Counted from the stretch's first letter, positions 51,231 to 64,000 are shown. The stretch: 64,000 nucleotides of DNA from Xiphias gladius (GCF_016859285.1 NC_053401.1:12089161-12153160), one strand, 5' to 3'. Translations and numbers: made by a program. Notes: generated from the letters alone by a model not told the origin.

Positions 51231-51489
51231 AGATGAGTATGGTATACCACAGAGTGCACAGCATTACAACAAGCTGTGTTATGTTACAAATTAAATTAGT
51301 ACAGTACATATCTATATACATGTCAGCTGATATAAGTCCAGCCTCATAGTTATTATAATTGAATTATTAATTATCATCAATCAATTTTCAGCTGTCAGCT
51401 GCCAAGCAGTCAATTGAATGAGATGCATAGAGAGGTGTGCCTGCAAAGGGAAAGCCCGACCTTGTGTTCACGGGGCAATACCGGCGACT

Positions 51490-51640
51490 GTCTTATACGG
51501 GATGGTAGCTAAGGTTTGTCCCAAAAGTTGCTAGATTTGTCGCTAGGTGCTTTTTTGAAAAAAAGTTGCTAAAGGGGTCTGAAAAGTCATTAAATCTAGT
51601 GACAAAGGCGCTAAGTTGGCCTGTACACGCCCCCCTGGTG
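51490..51640. repeat. Interspersed repeat with AAGTTGCTA units
   Basis: Degenerate repeats of 'aaagttgctagatttgtcgct' type words. I recall similar text in non-autonomous DNA transposons of fish. The minus-strand open frame over it is not supported as a gene. Confidence 0.4.
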
Positions 51641-54600
51641 ATGCTACAGAAACTGTTTGAACCAATTCATTTTGAAAGAGAAACGGCCATTGGGAAACAG
51701 CGCCCGGCCAGCCGACCAATGGTGTAACTTCATCAAAAACTCCACTCACTAACTAACGCAACCATGCGCCCACCAGTCACTCATATGCATTTGGAGATGT
51801 AGTGCTGGACCATGGCCAATGCAGCAAAAAATAATACAGATGTGATACAACCCTCCATATTTGTGGTTCAGATAAAGGGATTTATGCACTGGCCTACAGA
51901 TAATTAAACCATTATATGCTGTCAGTTCTCCTAATCGTGTTAAAGAGAGGTTGCCATCATAGACGTTTCCTAATCTAATTACATCTCCCCCTTTCTTTTG
52001 CTATCACTCGGAGAATCGCATTGCCTTTGTTTCTTGAATTTTTTATGGAATCTGAGTAAATGTCAAAGTTTTTCCTCTGAAGCAGACTGCACAACCAGTT
52101 ATTTTCCACTGAAAGTAAAGAAGTCAACAAAACTGAAACAAGAAGAATATGTACAGTGTATGCCTTAACTAAAAAGCCACATGTTGTATTTCCTGCACCT
52201 ATTCTGATATCAGAGAAAAGCGAAAGAGCTGGGTATTTTGTAAAAATGTAGCCAAGAACAGTGATGCGACTCACAATAATTCATCTTCATCCTAAACCGA
52301 GTAATGCGTTTCCAATGGCCTGTTAAAAGTGGCTCAGACTGTGAAAAATCCAGAGGCACAAATTTTTTTCAGACGTTATGGTAAAAGTCAAATCTTGTTC
52401 ATTTATTCTGTACAAAAAACAAAGTGTAAAAATGATAATTTATGGTTTTATGGGGGCTTATATGCATAGCTATTTTTAAGATAGCCAGCTGCAGGCTGTA
52501 GCCTCTTATTTAGCGCAGAGACATGAAAGTGGTATCAAATCTTCTTATCTAACTCTTGTCAAGAATGTGGCGTGCAAGACTTGTGAGCAAGATTTTAAAA
52601 AGTAAAACTGTGACTACACCTTATAATGGGTAAATACATTGTAGTAAGGCTACTGTATTGTTTTTAGTAGCTTCATTGCAACATGTGAGCACTGAGTGAT
52701 ACACAGTGTGAAATGATAATTAGTAATGTAAACATAATGTAGAAAAGTGGCCTAAGGGTTTGCAAAGATCTGACAGTGACAGCTAGAGTTTAACCTGAGA
52801 AGACCTTCACTGTCAAGTCTACCTCAAATAACCAAGACCCTTACCAAATTACTATGTATTTGTTTGTGCACGTGTGTGTGCGTGTGAGAGAGAGAGAGAG
52901 GGATTCCAGTGATGGAGACTGAACTATGATAAGTCGGGGGGGGGGGGCTGTACAGCTTAGTATAATGATAAAACAGAGAGAAGGAGGGGAAAAAAAAATC
53001 AAAGAATTGGAATAATTGGCATAATTCAAGGTGGCTGGGCACAGTCAGGGGGAGTGTCAGTGTTGGGCGAATCTTTTGCCATCCTCAAAGGGAGACGGTC
53101 TGCACAATTAGCCACACGAACTCTGACCCCGCTCAGAATAATTAATGAATAACAGAGGGGATAAAGACAAAAGGCACAGAGCGGTCTGGTTGAGTAGCGA
53201 GCGAGGGTAATACATCAAAGAATGCCGTTAATTGGCCCTGTGGCTTTCATTCTTTGCCCTATTTCTTTCAATTCATTGACTCAAAATAATGGGTTCAGGT
53301 TCATTATCAACAGGTCGTAAGCCCTGGGAGTGCCAAAATTCAACAGGAGAGTCAGGGGTGTGTGTGTGTGTGAGTTAGTGTGTGTAGGCTTGCCAATGCA
53401 TGTGTACAAAAATGTGTGTAATGGCTTAGCTTTTGCCTAGCCCCCCAAAGTCCTGACGACATCAATTCCACACAGGGGAAAGTAAGAGTTGTGTAGTTGT
53501 GTTGAGAAGAGAGCAACAGGCCATAATTTTTAAGTTTTTCTTTTCGTTGTTGTGCAAGAGCTTACAAGTGCAGCTTTTATTGTGTCTGTTTGTGAATGCT
53601 ACAAGTGTCGTCACGATGCTGGAATATAACTGGTACGGACAGGTAAGTGAAACTGATACAGCTACTGCTGTGATGATGCCTTCAGAAGTAAACTGAGTGT
53701 AAATGTCTGCTGATGTAACTGAGTGATACTTAATATAGTGAATGTCTGCTATGGCCCCAGAGTTGCTTAAGTCAAGTAATAATATTACAGCATATTTTGA
53801 AACTATATTAATAGTGCTGACGATCATCAACAATGGTTATATGATGCAAAGCATGCAATGTAAGCTAATCAAATCATTTCCAGATATCACAGACTGCCAG
53901 CTACATTTCCATTGCTTCAAATCAAATTTTCAAACAATAAGTTTTTGTCATGTGCCTGTTTGATGATTCAGATAAAGAGCAGCCTTGTTTCAGACAGCTG
54001 TAGAGGGACTGCGACGATTCAGTTACATATGAAAATATAATAAAAGAGGCACCTGGGTCATATTTAAAGCTGAATAATGTGGATTTAAATGGCATCAGAC
54101 TCAATCAAATTCAGAGTGGTATTAAAAAAATTGAGCTCTGTTGGAATGATAATACCACACTAAACCGACTAAACAAAGCACAGCACTGTACTACAGATGT
54201 GACAGGAATACAACTTGATTAAAAAGTAGCAGAGACACTGAGACTGATGACGTAAGGAGCACAGAAAAAAATTCTGTTATTACAGTAGTAACTAACTGTC
54301 CGTACAGGTACGCACTCTTGAAAATTAAGTAATTAGTTCTGTATAAAGGCATTTTATATATCATCGGAATTCCACAATGTTTATGTCAGAAAACATTTTG
54401 TTGATGTACTCTGAAAACTATGTATCTTCAGTCTTGGTGATTATGGGCTATGAAATTAAATTTTTTTATGCAACATAAACAATTTGAATACATTTTGGTT
54501 TATCTGAAAAAAGGCAGTGTCACACCACTGAAAACAGGGATGTTTTTTTTCTTAGTTCGTGATAAGCTGACATTTTTGAGGTACATTGTTTTCGCGGATT

Positions 54601-57600
54601 GTGAGTTTCAAATTTCTGTAATTCCTTAAGTTTCGATATGGAAAAATATGAATTAATATTGTATTGGAATTTTACAAACCAAAGCAGACTCTCCACATCA
54701 TACATTTGGAAAAACTGTGAGAACTGAAAAGAAACAACCATTAAACTATGATGTTAATGTTGATACTGAAGAATTTGGGCTTTCATTCACTCTTGATGAA
54801 TCACAAAGCAGAAAATCCAACAGTCTTATAACAGCACACATGAGAGTCTAGGGGGGTGCAGGGGTGCTCAGGTCGTTCATGGAATAAACATGTACAGTAT
54901 ATACGACAGGGTCCCGGAACACGCACGCAGTATGCTCGTTCACCCCGAATGACAGGCACACATAGAGGGCTAGTAAAGAGACTGACAGGGCCGGTAAAAC
55001 TTTATACAGCACAGGGTGTACTGTTTATAACAAAGACAAAGAGCGAACAAGGTGAATTTTATGAATGGAAGTGAATTGAAGTTGCCTTCCCCTGCAAAAC
55101 CTGTTTTATTGCAGTTATATACAAAATCACTGGAGCGAAAGTTCTGTCACAAATCTATATTGTTACGTATCCTTGGGCATTTTTAATTGGGTATATGGAA
55201 ATTCTGGAGCTCTCTTAGTGGGTATACAGTATATACCTGCGTACCACGTAGACTACACCACAGCTAATAACTGTTAAAGCCAAAGACTGCAGTTTCAGAG
55301 CAAAAATCCCAGGTCATGTGAAATTACTCTCACTCATGTACAGAACCAGACACACCATGAAAGAGCGAGGGGTAAGGAGGGGTGGTTAACTCAATTACCG
55401 TAACTTTGTCTGTCCACGACACGTGATTTTGTTAGAAATACCTCGCCGCTTGTTACACACTCTGAAATATTTCAGCCATCCATTGCCATACGAAAGGTTT
55501 CCCATACCTGGGTGAGCCATGTCAAGCAATTAATACCCTGAAATACGCCTTTTAAGTTGGTCTGTGGGGCTCCCCATTGTGATGAAAAGATTGGTGTCAT
55601 CTCACGTTAGCCTCGCACAGGTGCCTTCTCTGCCTGCACATCAGATTATTACCATAACCAGAGACGGGGAGAGAGACTGATATAGATAGAGAGATAGACA
55701 GAGAAGTAATGGTATGAGGCATAGATAGAGGGAGATGGATGGAGAGAGCAACGGAGAGAAAGCGAAAAAAGTGGGAGAATAAATCGAGATCATTTGCTTT
55801 GGTGGAACTAGCTTTAAGTCTTTCCTAAGCACAGAATGCACTCATGACCTCTGCATAGTTCAGAATGCTTAAGACTCACACACAAACAAAGAGGGGTATC
55901 CATTGGTTAATGTAACTCCATTCACAGACTTTGCAAGTTTGACATAAATAGACACATAGATGCATGTTCTGTGTGTATGTACCTGTATGTGCACGAAATT
56001 TGCATAAGATGTAAAACATGCTGAAATGATTTGAGACCAATGGCTGTTTAGAAGGTAAGAAATCAATCTGAAAACTTATGGTGTGCGTCAGAAAATGGTC
56101 AGCTATAAGTATAGGCACGCAAAGTTTGTATTTAACAGGATAAAACATGCACAACCACAAGCAAGGTCCTTTAATCCCTCATGCATTTGCACTGATTAAT
56201 AATTACAGAATTACAACAGTTTCATGGTCATTTTTATGCCAACTGAAGAGGTCTATCACCATGAAAACTTCACACACAGAAGGAAAAAAAAACAGTCAAG
56301 CAACATTCGTTTTAGTTCATGCATGCATTATCAACGCATAAGTAGAATAAATGCAATGCATGCTTGAACACTGGCACTGGTTGGAGCAGAGGAGAGTGTT
56401 CATTGCTCAGAGAGCCTAAGTTGGGTTTAGTCAAAAACACGCACCATTTCTTGATTGTAATTTAGCAAATTGAAATGACAATATTTAAGTAAAAGAAACC
56501 CCAAATGTACTGTTTCAAAAGTCCTCCTCCAGTCAAAAATGCCCTCAGCTTATTATTCCTTCACTTGGATGTTTGACCGTGTTTGTGCGTGCGTGCTGAG
56601 TTTCAGACTAGAAAACACATTTCTCTATTAATGGGGCACTCTTTCCCTGAGCTCACCTTAAATCGCAGTTTAATACATGAACGTACAGTATGTTTTTGAG
56701 AAATCACACCTAGTTTAGTTGTACACTGAGAATGGACTTTTCAGTGAAACAGAGAGACATCATGTGGATTTCTAGACTCTGGCTTTTTCAATGATAGGGG
56801 TAGGGGTAGATGTAATCTTTAACTACATAATTGAACTTTTTTGTGGAAAAACCAAATCTTAAATTATTATTCAAATAAGAGTATTTTATATGTCTTAAAA
56901 CATGTCCGAAGGGGATCTTTAAAAGAGAAGCATAATTCGCATGTGGTGCTGCTGTAACTGTATTATAACAGTATTATAATCGACATATGTTTCTATTAAT
57001 CCTAAACACTGAATTTTAAAAGGATTATGGTCCTTGTCCTGATGCTGAGGAAGGAGGTTTGGGTAGTTGGTTTGGCATACAAAGCACATTGGCTTATTAA
57101 TTTGTCGGTAATATGTAGTTGTTTCATCTTGGTTGGAAGTTGCAATCATGAAGGCTCAATTCTAGGTTCAAGACATTCAAGTCCTGTGTCTTAGGTTAGC
57201 GAATGATCAGTTCCAAATTGATTGGTGGAGGTGTTTAGTTGTGGTGAACCTTATTTGGTGAAAACAAGTGCCCGACATGTTAACTGGAGGTGGCACATGG
57301 TAGTCTATAATGGAGGGGTTGGCAGAAACTCTGTAACACGCTTGGAACTGGCAGTGACTAAATGATGGAGAAAATAAATTGAACTCAGGCACAGCTAATT
57401 ACTCAATTTACCCGAGACTGGCAACTGGAGTGATGAGAGACGGCGGCTGGCAGAGTAGTATGATCCAATAAAGGGACCAGAAAATAAATAGAGAAATTTT
57501 GGAAAATTAATATTGAATGTTAAAAAAAAAAAAAAAAATAGAAGGGATCTGCATGTTCTATACAGTGCAGCATTGGTCTGAATGGAGATGCATTTTCATA

Positions 57601-58430
57601 ATGGTCAAAGTAAAATAATATTAAATTAGAATGTACTGAAGCTGCACATGGTATTTAGAAAACAGTGTATTTGTTTGGAGTTGCAGTTTTGGAAAATATG
57701 TTACCATAATATTGCCCAAAAGACAGAGATTCAAGCTTACAGTATATGGAAATAAGTGCAGTATAGGTAGGAAGCATATCCTAAAGTAACAACATAAAAA
57801 CTGATCAGACCTGCACGTGATAAAAGCGTGAGTTCTTCTGGACTTCACCTCTCACTCCCCTTGCTTACATTCTTGGTCTTCCTCTCTTGCATTGCTGGGA
57901 AGAGGAGCACTGGCACTCCTCCCTTCGTCACAGCAGCTTACTCGTTCAAACGGCAGGGACACAAAGAGAGCTGAAGAGAGCAAACAAACAGCTCTTTGTC
58001 CACTGCACAAACCATATTTTATTAGTTCGGGTAAGGTCAAAGTTGATTTAATTTTCTGCTTAGTTCTCATTAAAAAGCTATTGCATTATTTAATTTCCCA
58101 CAATCAAGTTAAAGGAGGGAGGAGTAATCAATATATCCCCACCAAAAGCTTTTGAACATTGGCCTGCAAATTTAGCCCACAAATGCACTTTATGTTGGTT
58201 AGGTAGTGTAGGATCCTCTTTTTGATGCCATGTTAAGCTTCAAAGGTCAGAGGAGCTGCATTGAAATAATTCTGATTTTGATCTTCACTGTGTTCAGTTG
58301 CCAGGGACCTGAGTTGTGTTGAATCTTAATCTTTTTTTGTAGTTCTCTTAAAATCTGCACAAAGATAATTAAGCTTTTATTGGATAATAAACAGTCTGCA
58401 TTTGTTTATTATTCACTATAGACTGTAATC
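51641..58430. other. Gene desert with two higher-complexity blocks
   Basis: No gene. Two stretches, about 53030-53350 and 55360-55640, are more GC-balanced and less repetitive than the rest, with long runs free of simple repeats. They are candidates for conserved non-coding elements. Simple repeats: GT/GA tract at 52866-52901, G-run at 52937-52948, GT at 53358-53385. Confidence 0.35.
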
Positions 58431-58560
58431 TAGTGATTCCCAACCAGAGGTTCTTGTACCCCATGGGGTACTGTGGCAGGTGCAAGGGAGTACATGGAAA
58501 CATTGTGGAGTAGCATAATTAATTTAAAAAAATAGAAATTATGATTTGATCAAAAAAATA
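58430..58560. repeat. Fish interspersed repeat ('agtgattcccaacc' family)
   Basis: TAGTGATTCCCAACCAGAGG followed by TTGTACCCCATGGGGTACT matches from memory a widespread fish repeat that starts 'agtggttcccaacctgggggtac'. It directly precedes the LINE remnant. Confidence 0.5.
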
Positions 58561-58690
58561 TGTGCATGGCGGTTCCAGCGATTACGTTATACTGAGAGAA
58601 TCAGGGCCATATAGCTCCCGACCAAACTAAACTTGCGATTTAAGAGATATACCTGTAGACAATTTCCATATATAACATGGGGATTGGTTC

Positions 58691-59314
58691 GTGAACATGT
58701 ACAGCAAAGAAATGTTGACGGACGGCACTGAAAAAAATCGCCCCCAGAGAAATGCTTGCCGGCAAGCTAGCACCAAGGCTGCTATAAAAGATGGTGACAG
58801 AGGGGAGGCTAATTGTAGTTTACCAGCAGACGTAGCTGCTTTAGTAACGGAAATTTCAACTAAGGTTGTGACTGTCACCGAAGAGAAGATGTCAATGTTT
58901 TCCAGCAAATTAGATATCATTATGGCAATGCTAGAAAGCGAATTACAGGATTTAGAGGAAGGTGAAAATCAGATCTCCAACGCTGAGGAAGCCATAGCCA
59001 ATGTTGACTAATGGACGCAGAAACCAAGCTAGCTGCACTCACAAACCTGATGGATGATCAGGAGGCACAATCTCACAGGGATAATGCTAGGATCTTCAGT
59101 GTCAAGGAAAGAATTGAAGTACACATCGTTTTTCAAAACTTGGTTTCCCAGACTTCTTAACCTGGATTCCAAAAAAGGCAGGATTCCACTAGATAGGTCC
59201 CTAAACCAGGTGTGCCAACCCGAGCCAGGTTTGCCTCAGGTTGTCATTATGAAGCTTCACTACGCTGCAGACAAAATAAAGATACTGGCACTCAGTGGGA
59301 AACAGAATGCTTGA
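58691..59314 (+). pseudogene. L1 ORF1-like protein remnant
   Basis: Two open pieces. The first (58691-59011) has a basic start, then VTEISTKVVTVTEEKMSMF and a Glu-rich heptad-like segment up to EEGENQISNAEEA, as in the coiled coil of L1 ORF1 proteins. The second (59054-59314) contains DRSLNQVCQPEPGLPQVVIM and LHYAADKIKIL, like the RNA-binding domain ('R-HR-GPPP-P-VII' region). They are joined only by a frame change. Confidence 0.6.
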
Positions 59315-60653
59315 ATACAAAGGAGCTAAAATCCCAAATCAACAAATCTGCGACAAATAAAGAAATCTATAATTAATTTCAAACATCCTGCAAAATGTCC
59401 TGCAGCAGTTGAGGAACTTCAATGCGGTATTCCAGAAGCTGATTGCTAAAGACATCAGGTTCAGGATTCAGTACCCAGCAATCTTCCTATTTTGCTTACA
59501 ACAACAAGGATTTTTCGTTTTTAACAGCAGATGAAGCTACGAACATCGTGGAGGCTTTGAAGTCCCGTGAGTAAACAGACTTTTTAAAAGATAGTTAACT
59601 GAAAACATGTTGGATGTACATGTTGAAAAGGCTTGTTCAAACTTATAGAGTTATAGAGAATTATTTGACTGATTAAGGTGAACATTCCTAAGGTGGGATA
59701 TGCATACCTTGCATGTATTATTTTGCACTGTCTACACATGAGATGACTTGATGTTCTGGAAGTTTGGTCCAGGAGTAAGTGACACGTTGGTTAGGTTATA
59801 CAGAGAGCATCTGTGGACTTTGGTTATGTGCGCTCAAGACGTGTGTTGATTCCTCCCAGCCCCAAAGAGTCCTTTGTTGTGTATTCCCACAAGGACGGTT
59901 ATTATTCTGTCAATTGTGATACATTTGTTTGAGCTGAGTGTGTTAAGCAGTAAGTGCATGTTCTTAGTCACTGCATTGTTTGATCTAAGATGAGAGAGGC
60001 CACCAGGGAGGTACTGTATGTTCAAACTTACAGTTGTTTGACACTTGGAGAGTCCTCCACCCTGGAGAAAGGGGTTATACTTTCTTTTCTCTTGAAAGTG
60101 AGATCTCGATCTCAATAGGACTTGCCTAATTAAATAAAGTTTTGATTGATTTTAATTTGATCTTCTCACCCACATCAAAGCTTTTCCTAAATACATAATT
60201 TTTTGTCTCAAGTATGGTGCTAGCTAGAGTGGAAGAATGTGGTATGGGCACTTGACTATTATCTGACGGTGCAGATACATATATCATAGTCTCCCCACCC
60301 TCTCCTCACCTCACGCCACTGGCATCTCAATCCTTCACTTTCAAACTATCCCTCAATGTGACCTTTATGAAACTTTTTCCGTAAATAAATGAAAATGAAG
60401 ACACACATCCTTTAGCACTTTGGAATACTCAAAGCCTTACTTGAGGGGAGCCATAATTTCCTATAGTTCAGCCAGTAAAAAGCAGGGTCTATCAAAACAA
60501 CACAATTTAGAAAACCAATTAATCGATCTTGATAAACAAGTAAAGAATAATCCCTCGGCAACTCTGCTCAAGAAGGCAGAAGCCGCTTGATCAGCTCTTA
60601 ACAAACTCCTGACACAAAAAGCGGAGGCAGATATCTTTTATGCTACACACAGA

Positions 60654-61578
60654 TTGTTTGAAATGGGGGAAAAACCAGGACAAGTGGAAAAGCTCCTTGG
60701 ACCAGATGGATATGGCCCTGAGTTCTGTAAAATATTCCAGGATTCATTAAAAGGCCCTCTTTTAAATATGTACCTACCTTCAGTAGAGGAAGGTTCTCTT
60801 ACCTGTTCCTTGTATTTAGCAAATCTATCATTAACTCTGAAAAAGGACAAACAAATCCTAACAAATGCAGCTCCTATCGTCCCATTAACTGAACAAATGT
60901 AGACAGTAGAATTCTCTCTAAACTATTAGAAAAAAGACTTGAGAGTCACCTGCCGCTCTTAGTTATGCCAGATCAAACAAGTTTTATTAAAAACAGAAAC
61001 TCTCTCATCAACCTGAGGGAACTTCTCAACGTCATCCAGCACACAATTGCTAATGAGACAAAAGGTCTTATTTTCTCACTGGACGCTGTGAAGGCCTTTG
61101 TTCATATCAAGTGGCCTTATTTGGTTACCATCATGGAAAGGTTTGGCCTTGGGGAGGGTTTTATTAATTTCATTAAGCTAATATATTATTTACCCAAGGC
61201 CAGTGTACTTGTAAATGGCATAAAGTTGCCAGAGTTTGTGTTGGGGACATCCTACTCGTCAGGGAGACCCTATATCCCCGCTTATTTTGGCACTGGCCAT
61301 TAAACTGCTGGCAGAGGCCATTGAAGTATAGCAGTATAGCAGGTTTCTAAATAAGATTTGTCCAATATAAGACTGTGTTATATATGGATGATGTTTTGCT
61401 GTTTATCACCAACTCTGAGGAATCAATAGCAGCCTTAACGTCAATTACTGAAACCTCTGGGTCCTTCTCGGGATATAAAATTAACTTTGATAAATTGATG
61501 GCAATGCCAATTGGATATGGTAAGAATATACCAAACCTGCCTGCCTTTCCATTTTACTGGTCTGCCTCGGGATTCTAG
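60654..61578 (+). pseudogene. L1 ORF2 reverse-transcriptase remnant
   Basis: Fragments in RT order. At about 60690 GPDGYGPEFCKIFQDSLKGP matches the start of the RT domain ('SPGPDG--EFYK-F'). At 60965-61150 DQTSFIKNRNSLINLRELLN, FSLDAVKAF and MERFGLGEGFINFIKLIY follow. At 61375 LYMDDVLLFI carries the DD of the catalytic box (YMDD here), then SGYKINFDK. The second aspartate-bearing motif FSLDA retains its Asp. Stops at 60901, 61303 and elsewhere, plus frame changes, make it non-functional. Confidence 0.85.
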
Positions 61579-62024
61579 TAGTTAGGGATTACCATAGCCC
61601 CAAATATTTATTAAAAAAAAAACTTTCACACAGTACATAAAGTAATCAAAAGCGATCTTACCAGGTGGATGGCTTTGCTGATTTCATAGATGGGTAGAGT
61701 ACATTTAATACAAATGAATGTCACCCCAGCTGCTCTATCCTATGCAGATGTTACCTATTTACAGTATATCTCTAAGAAGGTAGCAAAAGAGATTCCCTTG
61801 GCAAGGGAAAAACCCAGAGTAAGTATGTAAACCTTACAATTGCCAAAAGACAGAGGATCGCTAGCATATTATATATTACATTTGGGACCATCACAGTACA
61901 CTTATTCATTAGTGGGTTAATTGCTATCTGAAAAGAAGAGAGGACCCACCAACAAATAGAAAACCCATCCCAAATCAAGGTATAATCCAATACTCAACAC
62001 TCAAAAATCAAGACCTGGGGAGAT

Positions 62025-62990
62025 ATGAATAAATTTACAGGTAGAAAGGGTACCTTTTCACACCTGACGGCACTCATGAATAACAGGGACTTCCCACCTG
62101 GTATGAAAAGTGCTGGATTTTTTCACTGGTATGGAGAAGGATTGAGATTGATAGGAGACTTGTTTGATGATGATAATAATGTTCTTATGTCCTTTACACA
62201 TGTACGAAACACTTTTGGACTTCCAAAAAAAGACTGTTCTGCTTAACTTTAAGCACAAATGTCAAGCTAGCACAGGATGCAACACTGCGACAAATCAAGA
62301 TTCAATCAAGATCAATTTTTTATTAATTTCAGATTAGATAAAGGTTTTATCTCATATTCTATAATAGCTTGCATAGCTGTAAAGGACATAATATTGAAAG
62401 GCATGTTAAACGATAGGAGGACAAACTACAGAGTGTTTATGGTGAAGATGCTTTGGCGGGGGGGTGTATTCGGGCCACCCACTCTCATTAATAAATTTAA
62501 AGAAATACAGTATAGAATATTTCAAAGGCAACACAGAAGACCTCATGTTATGAACAAAGCAAGATCCTGGTTTATTACTGTTGTGTCTTAAATGTAAATT
62601 GACAGCGGGGACATATATACATCACATCGGAGTAGTCCAAGACTATCCAACATTTGGTAATTAATAACTAAAGAGATTAGTACAATATTAAAAAACAGGA
62701 TTTGTAAAGATCCAGGCCAGTTTCTATTAGGGCTGTCACCTAAAAACTGAATCTTGGACGTAAGAAGATCTAGGCTGTTGATCAAACTGCTTTTTTTGGA
62801 TAAAAATGCTTATTATTTAATCGGATTCATGAAAAACCTCCCATTTTAACTCACTGGTACAGGGAATTTTTTTAGGGTTTTTCCAATTGATATGCTCAGT
62901 GCCAAGTTATGAGGAAATGACAACAGTTTTATGGATATATGGCGGCCCCTAATAGACCACTAGCCCAGAGATATAAGTGATACATTCACA
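62025..62990 (+). pseudogene. L1 ORF2 C-terminal remnant
   Basis: Weakly conserved pieces of the region after the RT: at 62040-62240 SFTHVRNTFGLPKKD (like 'SWEDLKQKFNLPNND'), at 62490-62560 KFKEIQYRIFQRQHRRPHVM, and further out of frame near 62630-62770. Frameshifts separate the pieces. This assignment depends on the order of pieces relative to the RT. Confidence 0.55.
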
Positions 62991-63081
62991 GGGAAAGGGC
63001 ACATTGGATCAGAAGGCTCCAGGTTAATTTGACTGTACATAGCAGTAACTAAGCGATGGTCAGGATAAATACGTTTTGAAA

Positions 63082-63191
63082 AAACTATAGTTTATTGTTA
63101 AAAAAAACTATAGTTTATAGTTTAAACTATAGTTTAGAAACTATAGTTTCAATAGTTTGAAAAAACTATCAAACTATTTTTTGATAGTTTA
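63082..63191. repeat. Cluster of AAACTATAGTTT palindromes and nested hairpins
   Basis: Four copies of the 12-bp palindrome AAACTATAGTTT at 63082-63093, 63105-63116, 63124-63135 and 63138-63149. They are followed by AAACTATCAAA / TTTGATAGTTT arms around a short loop (about 63164-63191). The pieces can pair in several alternative ways. Confidence 0.9.
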
Positions 63192-63513
63192 AAAAATGCT
63201 ACTTAATGTATATAAGTGTATATATTCATTGATCTGTTGTTTTTTTTTTAAATTTTGTTTATTCCCCTTTTGTTTTGTCTTTTACTTATATTTTTATTTC
63301 TTCTCCTTAGCTCAGGCCCATGATCTATATTGAAATGATATATGCACTATTGTGATGCAAAATGATGAAAATAAAAAATGCGAATAAAAAAAAATATATA
63401 TATATATACTGTATATCCACATTTTGAGTCAGCTGTAACACTTGAACACTTTGCTATGGCTGTGAGTGAATGACAACTAGTTTGCAAACAAGCAGAGAAG
63501 TCTATACAGCTTG

Positions 63514-63700
63514 CTAAAAGTAACTGATAAACAGCTAAAATGGCTAAAAGTGATGGATGAATGGTTGAAGTAGTAAGCTAAATGAAATGGATACACAGTT
63601 AAAATGGCTAAAAGTAGTGATTAAATGGTTAAAATAGCTCAAAATAGTGGATAAATATTTGAAATACATAGCCAAAAGTAATGGATAAATGGTTGCAGTA
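63514..63700. repeat. Degenerate minisatellite (about 40-bp unit)
   Basis: Four to five diverged copies of a unit like GCTAAAAGTGATGGATAAATGGTTGAAGTA (given in part: GGCTAAAAGT, GGATAAATGG). Similar tandem arrays are common in fish intergenic DNA. No coding content. Confidence 0.75.
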
Positions 63701-64000
63701 TTCAACTGCATTGCCATTTTGTAGCTTTGTAAACATAGAATTCACTTCATATAGAGAAGTGAATAATGAATTATTTCAGACACAGCTTTAGTAATGCTAA
63801 AACTCAGTTACAATGTAAAAAAAAATGAGAGGAAATACTTCATGTACTGTTGACAGCGACTTCTTTCAGCTAATATATGATGGACTTTCTTTTATTGTTA
63901 AACACAATGATAGTATACCAAGGAGAATGTTTGCCCCTGCAAGAAATGTGAGCAATAGGCAACTGCTGAACAACTTAGGGGACACAAGGATAGCTGAACA
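63701..64000. other. AT-rich end of the window, nothing recognised
   Basis: No open frame, repeat or RNA gene that I can support. Confidence 0.4.

Larger units (their letters stand above)
58685..63405 (+). mobile_element. L1-like LINE retrotransposon, decayed and internally deleted
   Basis: Order on the plus strand: ORF1 remains (58691-59320), a stretch of about 1.1 kb with little recognisable, reverse-transcriptase pieces (about 60540-61580), C-terminal ORF2 pieces (about 62030-62990), a 3' UTR-like AT-rich part, and an (A)n(TA)n tail at about 63383-63410. Many stops and frame changes show it is inactive. The apurinic endonuclease domain expected between ORF1 and the RT is not visible. A cluster of AACTATAGTTT palindromes lies inside the 3' part. 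Confidence 0.8.

Noticed and set aside
62588-62785. Minus-strand frame opposite the LINE C-terminus
   Set aside because: Antisense shadow of the LINE remnant without features.

Overview
The window looks like nuclear DNA of a teleost fish, probably a spiny-rayed (percomorph-type) one. The genes are split by GT-AG introns and are vertebrate families. The repeats (DIRS-like, Tc1-like, L1-like, long CA/GT microsatellites, common fish interspersed motifs) are typical of fish. I see nothing prokaryotic and no CRISPR array, operon or integrated virus.

Layout. 1-881: decayed 3' part of a DIRS-type tyrosine-recombinase retrotransposon that enters from outside the window. 1659-2884 (+): two-exon vasotocin/vasopressin V2-type receptor gene whose last exon appears frameshifted just after TM7. 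5996-7767 (-) and 8711-9804 (+): THAP5 and DNAJB9 (ERdj4), head to head on a shared promoter interval; I recall the same neighbours in human. 13.2-17.4 kb: repeat-rich, with a CpG-dense patch, a possible lysine-rich exon cassette in tandem copies, and a (CA)49 tract. 17745-19130: Tc1-like transposon remnant. 19506-22771 (+) and 24438-29769 (-): two intact ten-exon aldose-reductase-type aldo-keto reductase genes (AKR1B), tail to tail. Both predict 316 residues with identical exon lengths. 29.8-58.4 kb: a gene desert with simple repeats, transposon debris and a few unusual low-repeat blocks; I find no convincing protein gene there. 58.4-63.7 kb: a dead L1-like LINE (ORF1 and reverse-transcriptase remains), a cluster of AT-rich palindromes in its 3' part, and a degenerate minisatellite.

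The genes do not form one pathway. THAP5 (chromatin/cell-cycle factor) and DNAJB9 (ER-stress co-chaperone) are linked by promoter architecture. The AKR1B pair is a local duplication; the plus-strand copy has lost two residues that shape inhibitor binding and redox sensitivity in human aldose reductase. The V2-type receptor would couple vasotocin to cAMP if its broken tail is an assembly error or is tolerated. Exon boundaries were worked out by hand from splice signals, reading phase and family exon lengths. Family names rest on remembered protein patterns, not on searches.
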